Source: Pseudomonas rhodesiae
Lineage (GTDB): Bacteria > Pseudomonadota > Gammaproteobacteria > Pseudomonadales > Pseudomonadaceae
DNA: 64,000 bases
Direction: 5' to 3'
Assembly (NCBI RefSeq): GCF_007858255.1
Contig: NZ_VFEU01000006.1
Coordinates: forward strand, 62,001 to 126,000
Below the pieces are notes generated by a model. It was not told the origin of the DNA. It saw nothing but the letters and a program-made list of their open reading frames with translations, and searched no databases. Shown piece by piece: positions 23,920-41,713 of this stretch. How positions within the stretch are numbered: position 1 is the stretch's first letter; each line of letters begins with the position of its first letter. Made by a program: the position numbers and the translations under genes.

Positions 23920-24944
23920 GGGCGTACCTCGTCGGCAGCCAGCACCCGCAGCAACTCGGCCGGCCACTCAAGGCCCACCGCTGCGCCGTTGCCCAGCGGT
24001 GCGCTGCCATCGTTGGCGCGCACCACGGTGATTTCACCCAGCGAAGTGTGGATGCGGTACAGCCATTGGCTGCCGAAGAAGAAGCGGTCGAGCACCTGGC
24101 CTTGCAGGCGGCCGCTGCCGGCATTCACCAGTTGGATTTTCTCCGGGCGCAGGCTGAGGGTCAGTTCGCCGTCGCCGCTTTCCTGCCGCACTTGCGGCGT
24201 GCCGAGGGCGTCGTAATCGCCGGGCAACAGGTTGGCCTTGCCTACGAAGTCAGAAATAAAGCGTGTGCGCGGGTGTTCGTAGAGGGTGTAGGGCGCGTCG
24301 ATCTGGGTCACGCGGCCGGCCTCCATCACCACCACGCGGTCGCTGATGGACAGCGCTTCGGCCTGGTCATGGGTGACCATCAGCGTGGTGATGCCTACCG
24401 CGCACTGGATGCGGCGGATCTCGAACTGCATCTCTTCGCGCAGGTTGGCATCGAGGTTGGACAGCGGCTCATCCAGCAGCAGCACTGGCGGTTCGATCAC
24501 CAAGGCGCGCGCCAGGGCCACGCGTTGGCGCTGGCCGCCGGACAGCTCACGCGGGTAACGCTCGGCGTGGGGAGCCAGGCGCACCAAGTCGAGCACGGTC
24601 TTGACCTTGCTGGCGATCTCGGCGGCGGGCACTTTGCGCATCTTCAGGCCGAAGGCGACGTTGTCGCGCACGCTCATGTGCGGGAACAGCGCGTAGCTCT
24701 GGAACACCACGCCCAGGCCACGGCTGGCGGGCTTGGCGTGGGTGATGTCGCGCCCATCCAGCAGGATCTGGCCGCTGGTCACCTCGACGAAGCCGGCGAT
24801 CATTTGCAGGGTGGTGGTCTTGCCACAGCCCGAAGGGCCGAGCAGGGAAACGAACTCGCCTTTTTCCACGGCCAGGTCGGTGGCGACCACGGCGTCGACG
24901 GCGCCGTAGCGTTTGCTCAAGGCGTTGAGTTGGAGAAATGCCAT
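23916..24944 (-). CDS. ABC transporter ATP-binding protein (PotA-like)
   Basis: A 342-aa importer ATPase. Walker A GPSGCGKTTTLQMIAGF at about residue 35, Q-loop region VFQSYALFPHMSVRDN, signature RELSGGQRQRVALARALV and Walker B LLLDEPLSNLDANLREEMQ followed by the H-loop MVTHDQ. After residue ~240 comes a C-terminal TOBE domain. The ATG at 24944 is the first of the operon and the only one that starts directly at the ABC domain (MAFLQLNALSKRYG). The divergent IclR gene starts 245 bp away. Confidence 0.93.
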   Translation of the reverse strand: MAFLQLNALSKRYGAVDAVVATDLAVEKGEFVSLLGPSGCGKTTTLQMIAGFVEVTSGQILLDGRDITHAKPASRGLGVVFQSYALFPHMSVRDNVAFGLKMRKVPAAEIASKVKTVLDLVRLAPHAERYPRELSGGQRQRVALARALVIEPPVLLLDEPLSNLDANLREEMQFEIRRIQCAVGITTLMVTHDQAEALSISDRVVVMEAGRVTQIDAPYTLYEHPRTRFISDFVGKANLLPGDYDALGTPQVRQESGDGELTLSLRPEKIQLVNAGSGRLQGQVLDRFFFGSQWLYRIHTSLGEITVVRANDGSAPLGNGAAVGLEWPAELLRVLAADEVRP

Positions 24945-25127
24945 GTCTGCGTTCCACCTTTTTTCAGTCGCGTCGAAACGCGCTTTTTTTGTTTTGGGCA
25001 GATGCGAAAAGCGTATTGCGGGTGCGTTGGCGCTCGATCTTGAGTCGGCTGCCGCGTGTTGTTCGTTTTCGCCCCTGTGGACGCAGATTAGGACGAAGAC
25101 TAGGATGCGCGAAAGATGGAATTTCAC

Positions 25128-25161
25128 TGAATGAACTACTTTTTTCAGTTTTATTCATTCA
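25128..25161. promoter_or_regulatory. Candidate IclR operator in the divergent promoter region
   Basis: TGAATGAA (25128-25135) and TTCATTCA (25154-25161) form a perfect inverted repeat 28 bp before the IclR-type gene and in the AT-richer part of the 244-bp gap to the ABC-oxidase operon. A further ATTCC-N7-GGAAT inverted repeat overlaps the first codons of the regulator gene (25193-25209). Either may be the autoregulatory site. Confidence 0.4.
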
Positions 25162-25188
25162 ACAGAATTAACAGCGAGAATATGCGGT

Positions 25189-26019
25189 ATGGATTCCACT
25201 GAGCGGAATGAAAATCTAAAGGAAGTTGGCGCCGGTGCTGTGTCACGCGTGTTTGCGTTGTTGCGCGCATTGGGCGAAGTCTGCGAAGGCGGCGAACGGG
25301 TGACGCAGCTCGCGCAACAGGTCGGCCTTTCGCAACCCACCACCCACCGCCTGCTACGCAGCCTGATGGAAGAGGGCATGGTGGAGCAGGATGCGCGCAG
25401 CAAGCGCTATCGCCTGAGCCTGGAGTTCTTCGCCCTGGCGGCCAATGCGGGCAAGACCGGCAACCTGCGCGACCTGGTGCGACCGAGTCTGTTGCGCCTG
25501 AGCGCCTCCTTGGGCGATTCGCTGTTTTTGCTGGCGCGCAGCGGCTTCGATGCGATTTGCCTGGACCGCAGCGAAGGTCCGTACCCGATCCGCACCTTCA
25601 CCGGCGACATCGGTGGGCGCGTCGCCCTGGGTGTGGGGCAGGGCAGCCTGGCCATCCTGGCCTACTTGCCGGAGGAGGAGCGCGAAACCGTGATCCGCTA
25701 CAACCTGCCCCGGCTCAAGGACTTTCACCTCTACGACGAAGTGCTGCTGCGGTCGGAAGTGGAGAACGTGCGCACCCTGGGCTATGCGGCGCGCAATACC
25801 GGGGTGCTGGAAGGCATGGCGGGCCTGGCGGTACCGATCCTCAATCGCGAGGGGCACGCGGTGGCTGCGTTGAGTGTGGCGACCATCAGTGATCGCTTGG
25901 GGCCGAGCCGCTTGCCGATGGTGGTGGAGTTGCTCAAGCGCGAAGCCGCCGCCATCGGGCCGAGGCTCAATCCCTTTGATCCGACGTTGCGTAGGCCGTC
26001 GAAGACGTTTGGCGATTGA
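25189..26019 (+). CDS. IclR-family transcriptional regulator
   Basis: A 276-aa regulator. The winged HTH covers about residues 18-80 (SRVFALLRALGEVCEGGERV, TQLAQQVGLSQPTTHRLLRS); the rest is the IclR effector-binding domain (DLVRPSLLRLSASLGDSLFLLARSG, split here: RPSLLRLSASLGDS and LEGMAGLAVPILNREGHAV). It is divergent from the opine/hydroxyproline-type ABC-oxidase operon and is its likely regulator. Confidence 0.9.
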   Translation: MDSTERNENLKEVGAGAVSRVFALLRALGEVCEGGERVTQLAQQVGLSQPTTHRLLRSLMEEGMVEQDARSKRYRLSLEFFALAANAGKTGNLRDLVRPSLLRLSASLGDSLFLLARSGFDAICLDRSEGPYPIRTFTGDIGGRVALGVGQGSLAILAYLPEEERETVIRYNLPRLKDFHLYDEVLLRSEVENVRTLGYAARNTGVLEGMAGLAVPILNREGHAVAALSVATISDRLGPSRLPMVVELLKREAAAIGPRLNPFDPTLRRPSKTFGD

Positions 26020-26150
26020 GCCTGGCGATGCTTGGACGGAAGGCTGTCCCTACTCTGTCGTAGAGGTATTTCTCACTGCGGTCTTGGCTTTGGTCTGAGT
26101 AGGAAAACCTACTGTTCGTGCAGTCGATAGTACTTTCACGACGGATCGCT

Positions 26151-26179
26151 GGAACTGTTGAGTTATAGGCCGCCACACA
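26151..26179 (+). promoter_or_regulatory. Hrp box (HrpL-dependent promoter)
   Basis: GGAACT-N16-CCACACA. The HrpL sigma-factor consensus is GGAACC-N15/16-CCACNNA, so this element differs at one base only and has the correct spacer. It is 68 bp upstream of the ATG at 26248 on the same strand, with no other gene between. Confidence 0.7.
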
Positions 26180-26247
26180 TGCGGCGTTGACCCAGTGTAG
26201 GGTTTGCCTGGGTTAATAGTGAAAGACTCTATTAACGAGGAACGACT

Positions 26248-27099
26248 ATGAACGTGTTTTGTCCGCCTGCGCGAAATTTCTTTAACAATGAATTTACCTA
26301 CAACCCAATGCCCGTTAGCAATGGCCAATTGCTTGGTGCAGGTCAGTCTGCCTATAACAATGGAGGCATGACTCCGTCGCGTATTTTGGGAGAGTTTGCA
26401 AACAACTTCGGCTATTTCGCAGAGCCAGAATCTCGTTTCGCAGAGCCAGGATCGCGTTTCGTTTCGCGTGACGCACTTGCGCGCACTGGCGAGCGTCCAA
26501 TGAGCGGCGATTTTTTTCACGATCGGATGACAATGCTCGCCCGGGAGATCACCCAAAATGTCCGGTTGGACAGCAAGCACGATGGCGCCATCAATCGCGG
26601 CTGGCAGAGTGATCGTATCTTTCCGACAGACGTGTTCGAGGCTATGGCTCTGTATGACGCGGAAGATGTTTTCTCCAGCATGCGCGGAATGCCCGACAGA
26701 TTGGAGATGCCTAACGACTGCATGCAGCGTCAGCGTATCGAGAATGGGTATGGCGACAGCTGGGCCCGTAATTATTCTCCAATGGAGAACGGCATGAGCC
26801 GACAGAATGCTGAGGTCGCTTCTAATTTTAAAAATGCCGAAGACTCAGATCTGGCCTTGGAGTTGGGTAATAATTTTGATTATTTCAAGCCTAACGAAAA
26901 CAACAAAATAACTCAGGAATCGATTCGCGACGTTGCAAGAAAGCCTCTGACGGGGGATCCGGTCAGTGATCGGCTGACTTTGTTGGCCCTTGAAATCATC
27001 AGTCGTCCTTCGTTCAATCGACAAATGGACTCTATGGACGAAAGTGATAAACCCGACACAATCATAGGGCGCGACACCGTTGAGCGTCTGTCCAAGTAA
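26248..27099 (+). CDS. Candidate type III-secreted protein with two internal repeats
   Basis: A 283-aa hydrophilic protein without a Sec signal or membrane segment. It has two related units: about residues 46-140 (FANNFGYF... RPMSGDFFHDRMTMLAREIT) and about 205-283 (LGNNFDYF... KPLTGDPVSDRLTLLALEII), each ending in an aspartate-rich stretch (second: SDKPDTIIGRDTVERL). This pattern recalls the repeated domains of HrpK/HrpF/NopX-type translocon and effector proteins; that comparison is from memory. The N-terminus is Asn-rich, has Val at position 3 and no acidic residue before E15, as in many type III substrates. AGGA stands 8 nt before the ATG. A hrp box precedes it, and the base composition is lower in GC than the neighbours, which suggests transfer. 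No type III machinery is in the window. Confidence 0.72.
   Translation: MNVFCPPARNFFNNEFTYNPMPVSNGQLLGAGQSAYNNGGMTPSRILGEFANNFGYFAEPESRFAEPGSRFVSRDALARTGERPMSGDFFHDRMTMLAREITQNVRLDSKHDGAINRGWQSDRIFPTDVFEAMALYDAEDVFSSMRGMPDRLEMPNDCMQRQRIENGYGDSWARNYSPMENGMSRQNAEVASNFKNAEDSDLALELGNNFDYFKPNENNKITQESIRDVARKPLTGDPVSDRLTLLALEIISRPSFNRQMDSMDESDKPDTIIGRDTVERLSK
26416..26457 (+). repeat. 21-bp in-frame tandem duplication
   Basis: Two adjacent 21-bp units (26416-26436 and 26437-26457) encode FAEPESR-FAEPGSR in the first repeat of the candidate secreted protein, with three base differences between them. Confidence 0.85.
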
Positions 27100-27137
27100 C
27101 GAGATGCGTCTGAAGATGCAGAATGTCGACCAAGTGA

Positions 27138-27254
27138 TTTAAAGCAGCCAGGGTCATCAATCGTTACTGGATCGAATATGACAATCAAGGTGCTGCCTAC
27201 GATGTAGGCCGCACCAATAACGTATTTGGCCAATTGCAGGACGCTCAGCGATGA
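27138..27254 (+). other. Short unassigned open frame, possible gene remnant
   Basis: A 38-codon frame without a start codon, from just after a stop at 27135-27137 to TGA at 27252. Its translation (containing INRYWIEYDNQGAAYDVGRT and NNVFGQLQDAQR) looks protein-like in composition, unlike the other frames. It could be the C-terminal scrap of a lost gene. I do not recognise the family. Confidence 0.25.
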
Positions 27255-27333
27255 CCCCACTCGACCCATCAGGACCTTCATGGGCCGTGACCGGATAAAG
27301 CACGGGAAGATAGGATCCAATTACGGTATAACC

Positions 27334-27368
27334 CTCGGACGCTCTAGCTCTCCGAGGCCCGGTTTTTT
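27334..27368 (+). terminator. Hairpin plus T-tract immediately before the MATE gene
   Basis: CTCGGA-N11-TCCGAG followed by GCCCGG and six T residues, ending one base before the ATG at 27370. It may terminate the transcript of the upstream gene. Because it also contains the only GAGG-like ribosome site of the MATE gene (27354-27357), it could instead act as an attenuator or sequestering stem. Confidence 0.4.
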
Positions 27369-27369
27369 C

Positions 27370-28725
27370 ATGCAAAGCCCTTTGCAACGTCCGCTGTGGC
27401 AGGTCTACCTGATCTTTCTCGCACCGATGGTGCTGTCCAACTTCCTGCAAAGTTTGTCCGGCACCCTCAATGGCATCTATGTCGGGCAAATGCTCGGCAC
27501 CCAGGCCCTGGCAGCGGTGTCGGGGATGTTCCCGGTGGTGTTTTTTTTCATCGCCCTGGTGATCGGCCTGGGGGCGGGCGCGTCGGTGTTGATCGGCCAG
27601 GCGTGGGGTGCTCAGGAAACCGCGATGGTCAAGTCCATCACCGGCGCTACGCTGGCCCTGGGCGCGCTGGTGGGAGTGAGTGCGGCGGTGCTGGGCAGCC
27701 TGTTCGCGCGCTCGGCGTTACAGGCCCTTGGCACGCCGCTGGATGTGCTCGACGATGCGGTCGGCTATGCGCGGATGATGATGCTGATCATGCCGTTGCT
27801 GCTGGTGTTCATCCTCTACACCCAACTGTTGCGCGGCGTCAGTGACACCATTTCACCCTTGCTGGCGCTGATGGTCTCGACCCTGGTGGGCTTGCTGCTG
27901 ACTCCCGCGTTGATTGGCGGCTGGGTCGGCCTGCCGCCCTTGGGCATCCAGAGCGCGGTGTACGCCGGTCTGGTGGGCAACGGGGCGGCGATGCTGTTTT
28001 TGATCCTGCGCCTGCGCCGCAAACAGCATGTGATGGCGCCGGATCGCGAGTTACTTGCGGCTTTACGCCTGGACCGCGCGATTCTCGGCAAAGTGCTGCG
28101 TATCGGCTTGCCCACCGGCCTGCAAATGGTGGTGTTGTCGCTGTCGGAATTGGTCATCCTGGCGCTGGTCAACGGCCACGGCTCCCAAGCCACTGCGGCT
28201 TATGGCGCGGTGACGCAGATCGTCAACTACGTGCAGTTCCCGGCCTTGTCGATAGCCATCACGGCCTCGATCCTCGGCGCCCAGGCAATCGGCGCCGGGC
28301 GCCTGGAGCGCATCGGCCCGATCCTGCGCACCGGCCTGCTGATCAATACCTGCCTGACCGGCGGCCTGATTGTGCTCGGCTATGCACTGTCGCACTGGTT
28401 GCTGGGGCTGTTCATCACTGAGGCGCAGGCGCGGGTCAACGCTGAACACCTGTTGCACATCATGTTGTGGAGCATCCTGGTGTTCGGCTTTCAGGCTGTG
28501 GTGGGGGGCATCATGCGCGCCAGTGGCGTGGTGCTGTTGCCGGTAGCGATTTCGATTTTCTGCGTGCTGTGCGTCGAGTTGCCGATGGCCTACCTGTTCA
28601 ATGCGCATTTCGGTCTGGAAGGGGTGTGGATGGCGTTCCCGGTCACCTACCTGGCGATGCTCGGGCTGCAGACCGCGTATTACCGGTTGGTATGGCGGCA
28701 TAAGCAGATCAAACGGTTGGTGTGA
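27370..28725 (+). CDS. MATE-family multidrug efflux transporter
   Basis: A 451-aa inner-membrane protein with 12 hydrophobic segments, the normal length for MATE antiporters (Na+ or H+ driven drug export). The two halves start with related segments: FLAPMVLSNFLQSLSGTLNG and GLPTGLQMVVLSLSELVILA. I chose the ATG at 27370 because it begins just before the first helix; a TTG-initiated extension to 27226 would add a non-protein-like stretch. The ribosome site is poor and lies in a hairpin. The MFS gene follows 41 bp downstream. Confidence 0.88.
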   Translation: MQSPLQRPLWQVYLIFLAPMVLSNFLQSLSGTLNGIYVGQMLGTQALAAVSGMFPVVFFFIALVIGLGAGASVLIGQAWGAQETAMVKSITGATLALGALVGVSAAVLGSLFARSALQALGTPLDVLDDAVGYARMMMLIMPLLLVFILYTQLLRGVSDTISPLLALMVSTLVGLLLTPALIGGWVGLPPLGIQSAVYAGLVGNGAAMLFLILRLRRKQHVMAPDRELLAALRLDRAILGKVLRIGLPTGLQMVVLSLSELVILALVNGHGSQATAAYGAVTQIVNYVQFPALSIAITASILGAQAIGAGRLERIGPILRTGLLINTCLTGGLIVLGYALSHWLLGLFITEAQARVNAEHLLHIMLWSILVFGFQAVVGGIMRASGVVLLPVAISIFCVLCVELPMAYLFNAHFGLEGVWMAFPVTYLAMLGLQTAYYRLVWRHKQIKRLV

Positions 28726-28766
28726 TGGAAAGAATGCGCACATTCAGCACAGAAGGCGTCTGAGTC

Positions 28767-29939
28767 ATGGCAAACCCTTACGCGGATTTATTCCAGGTTC
28801 CCGGCGCCCGCGCCTTTGTGCTGGCGGGCATGCTTGCGCGCATGCCGGTGTCCATGACCGGTATCGGCCTGATCACCATGCTCTCGCAAGTGCAGGGTGG
28901 CTATGGCCTGGCGGGCTCGGTGGCGGCGGTGTTTGCCCTGGCCACGGCGTTTTGTGCGCCCCAGGTCTCGCGCCTGGTGGATCGCTACGGGCAGGGCCGG
29001 GTGCTGCCGATCGCTGCGTTGATTGGCGGCGGCGCGTTATTACTGTTGTTGTTATGCACGCGCCTGCAGGCACCGACCTGGACCCTGTTTGTATTTGCCG
29101 CGCTGTGCGGCTGCATGCCGAATATGTCAGCCATGGTGCGAGCACGCTGGACCGAGGTGTATCGCGGCCAACCCCGATTGCGCACGGCGTTTGCCCTGGA
29201 GTCGGTGCTCGATGAGGTGTGCTTTATCATCGGCCCGCCGATTTCGGTCGGGCTGAGCGTCGTAGTGTTTCCCGAGGCCGGGCCGTTAGCGGCGGCGCTG
29301 CTGCTGGCCGTAGGTGTCACCACCTTCGTGTTGCAGCGCGAGACCGAACCGCCGGTGCATGCGCATCAGGATCATCAAGGCCGCTGGCTGATCGCGTCGC
29401 CCTCGGTGCTGATCCTGATGATCCTGCTGCTGGCCATGGGCGTGATCGTCGGCGTGGTGGATGTGGTCAGCGTGGCGTTCGCCCAGCAGCAGGGCCAACC
29501 GGCGGCGGCGAGCATTGTGCTGTCGGTGTACGCCATCGGCTCGTGCCTGGCCGGGCTGGCCTTCGGCGCGCTCAAGCTCAAGGCGTCCTTGCCTCGGCAG
29601 TTCCTCGCTTGCGGGGCGGCGACGGCGCTGACCACCGTGCCGTTGCTGTGGGTAAGCAATATCCCCGGCCTGGCCGTGGCGATTTTTATCTCCGGGCTGT
29701 TTTTCGCGCCAACGCTGATCGTCTCCATGGCCCTGGTGGAACGCCTCGTCCCGCCCAGCCGCCTGACCGAAGGCATGACCTGGCTGATCACCGGCCTGAG
29801 CATCGGGGTAGCCATTGGCGCCGCGAGTTCCGGCTGGATGATCGACCACTTCGGTGCCGCCAGCGGGTTCTGGGTGGCGCTGGCCGCGGGAGGCGTGGTG
29901 CTGGGGGCGGCATTACTGGGGTATCGGCGGTTGGGGTAG
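28767..29939 (+). CDS. MFS transporter
   Basis: A 390-aa protein with about 12 transmembrane segments in two halves. The MFS loop 2-3 motif is visible as RLVDRYGQGRVLP (G-x3-D-R-x-G-R-type), and PNMSAMVRARWTEV and RLTEGMTWLITGLSIGVAIG mark later helices. It resembles sugar- or drug-efflux MFS members; the substrate is unknown. It is probably co-transcribed with the MATE gene. Confidence 0.85.
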   Translation: MANPYADLFQVPGARAFVLAGMLARMPVSMTGIGLITMLSQVQGGYGLAGSVAAVFALATAFCAPQVSRLVDRYGQGRVLPIAALIGGGALLLLLLCTRLQAPTWTLFVFAALCGCMPNMSAMVRARWTEVYRGQPRLRTAFALESVLDEVCFIIGPPISVGLSVVVFPEAGPLAAALLLAVGVTTFVLQRETEPPVHAHQDHQGRWLIASPSVLILMILLLAMGVIVGVVDVVSVAFAQQQGQPAAASIVLSVYAIGSCLAGLAFGALKLKASLPRQFLACGAATALTTVPLLWVSNIPGLAVAIFISGLFFAPTLIVSMALVERLVPPSRLTEGMTWLITGLSIGVAIGAASSGWMIDHFGAASGFWVALAAGGVVLGAALLGYRRLG

Positions 29940-29943
29940 TTTG

Positions 29944-30306
29944 CTATGCGCTGGGGTGAAGTTCTGCGAAGTGATGTTGCAGGAACTCATTCAGCGCCTG
30001 ACGCGTCAGGTCATTGAGCGTGACTTTCTTGCGGGTCGCCGCCAGCGCCGCAGCCAAATGCAGGTCATGCCCAACCCGCACATTGAAAGAGCCCTTGCAG
30101 GGCTTTTCCGGGGTTTGACCAAGGTTCTGGCACGTCACGAGATAGTCGTCCACGGCCGCCTGAAAAGCCGCATCCAAATCAGCGACGGTTTTTCCTTCGT
30201 AGCTGATCAGCGCCTTGATGAACAAGATCTTGCCGAACAGGCAGTTGTCTTCAAGGCTGGCCTCGATAGAGCCGATGTAGCCTTTGTGTTTGAGTTGGTT
30301 GTTCAC
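29944..30306 (-). CDS. hicB: HicB-family antitoxin
   Basis: A 120-aa antitoxin with a degenerate RNase H-like N-terminal domain (KHKGYIGSIEASLEDNCLFG, then ISYEGKTVADLDAAFQAAVD) and a C-terminal ribbon-helix-helix segment (GSFNVRVGHDLHLAAALAA, then LNDLTRQALNEFL) for autorepression. The GTG at 30306 overlaps the hicA stop as GTGA and has AGGAG about 10 nt upstream; the open frame further upstream lies within hicA. It neutralises HicA. Confidence 0.88.
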   Translation of the reverse strand: MNNQLKHKGYIGSIEASLEDNCLFGKILFIKALISYEGKTVADLDAAFQAAVDDYLVTCQNLGQTPEKPCKGSFNVRVGHDLHLAAALAATRKKVTLNDLTRQALNEFLQHHFAELHPSA

Positions 30307-30554
30307 TGAATTAGTTCTCCTGATTTCAATTGTTCGATGATCTGGCGTCGAATGTAGTGCTTCAGTTCGTTGCCAGGGTGAGGCTTGTGCAGCGTGATCA
30401 TGGCAGTGGGGTCGCCACTGTCGAACTTGACGCGGCTTCCAGCCCCTTCGATCTGTGTGTAGCCCAGGCGACGCAGCAGCGTGACGGGTTCGGGCCATGT
30501 AAATGCCATTTGCTCATTGAGCAGTTTGGCCAGCAGCTTTTCATTTTTGGACAC
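30303..30554 (-). CDS. hicA: HicA-family mRNA interferase toxin
   Basis: An 83-aa dsRBD-like RNase toxin, toxin gene first as usual for hicAB. LLRRLGYTQIEGAGSRVKF and TLHKPHPGNELKHYIRRQI match the HicA family. The position of the catalytic His in G-S-H is Arg (G-S-R), as in one subgroup of HicA proteins. The GTG start at 30554 is supported by AAGGA upstream. The gene ends in a 4-nt overlap with hicB. It is divergent from the NRPS gene that starts at 30764. Confidence 0.86.
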   Translation of the reverse strand: MSKNEKLLAKLLNEQMAFTWPEPVTLLRRLGYTQIEGAGSRVKFDSGDPTAMITLHKPHPGNELKHYIRRQIIEQLKSGELIQ

Positions 30555-30684
30555 GGCGTTCCTTGCGTGTAACTAAATGTAGTTGCAGAGAGTGGTTTGC
30601 GTCAATGCTAGCTCGGTTACGTGCATCTTTCCCGTCACAGGTGTAACCCTTGATGACGCTCGGTTTCGCGCCTGCATCCCCTCG

Positions 30685-30708
30685 CTAATTTTTCCTTTCG
30701 CGATTCGT
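30685..30708 (+). promoter_or_regulatory. Iron-starvation (PvdS) box-like promoter of the NRPS operon
   Basis: CTAAT-N16-CGT in front of the first NRPS gene, with a T-rich then GC-rich spacer as in PvdS-dependent promoters. The usual -35 core is (G/C)TAAAT, so one A is missing here. The CGT at 30706-30708 leaves 55 bp to the ATG at 30764. It supports control by the extracytoplasmic sigma factor PvdS and, through it, by Fur and iron. Confidence 0.5.
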
Positions 30709-30763
30709 TTTATAGGGACGACGTGCCTTTGTGCTTCCTGCCTATTGCTCCGGATCCCAAGAA

Positions 30764-41710
<10,947 letters not shown>

Positions 41711-41713
41711 AGC

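Noticed and set aside
27226..27369. N-terminal extension of the MATE transporter from a TTG
   Set aside because: The extension crosses a hairpin with T-tract and has no membrane or family features; MATE proteins begin near the first helix.
30574..30603. CTAAAT followed by CGT in the hicA-NRPS gap, as a second iron-starvation box
   Set aside because: The perfect TAAAT core is 21 bp from the next CGT, not 16-17, so the spacing does not fit PvdS.
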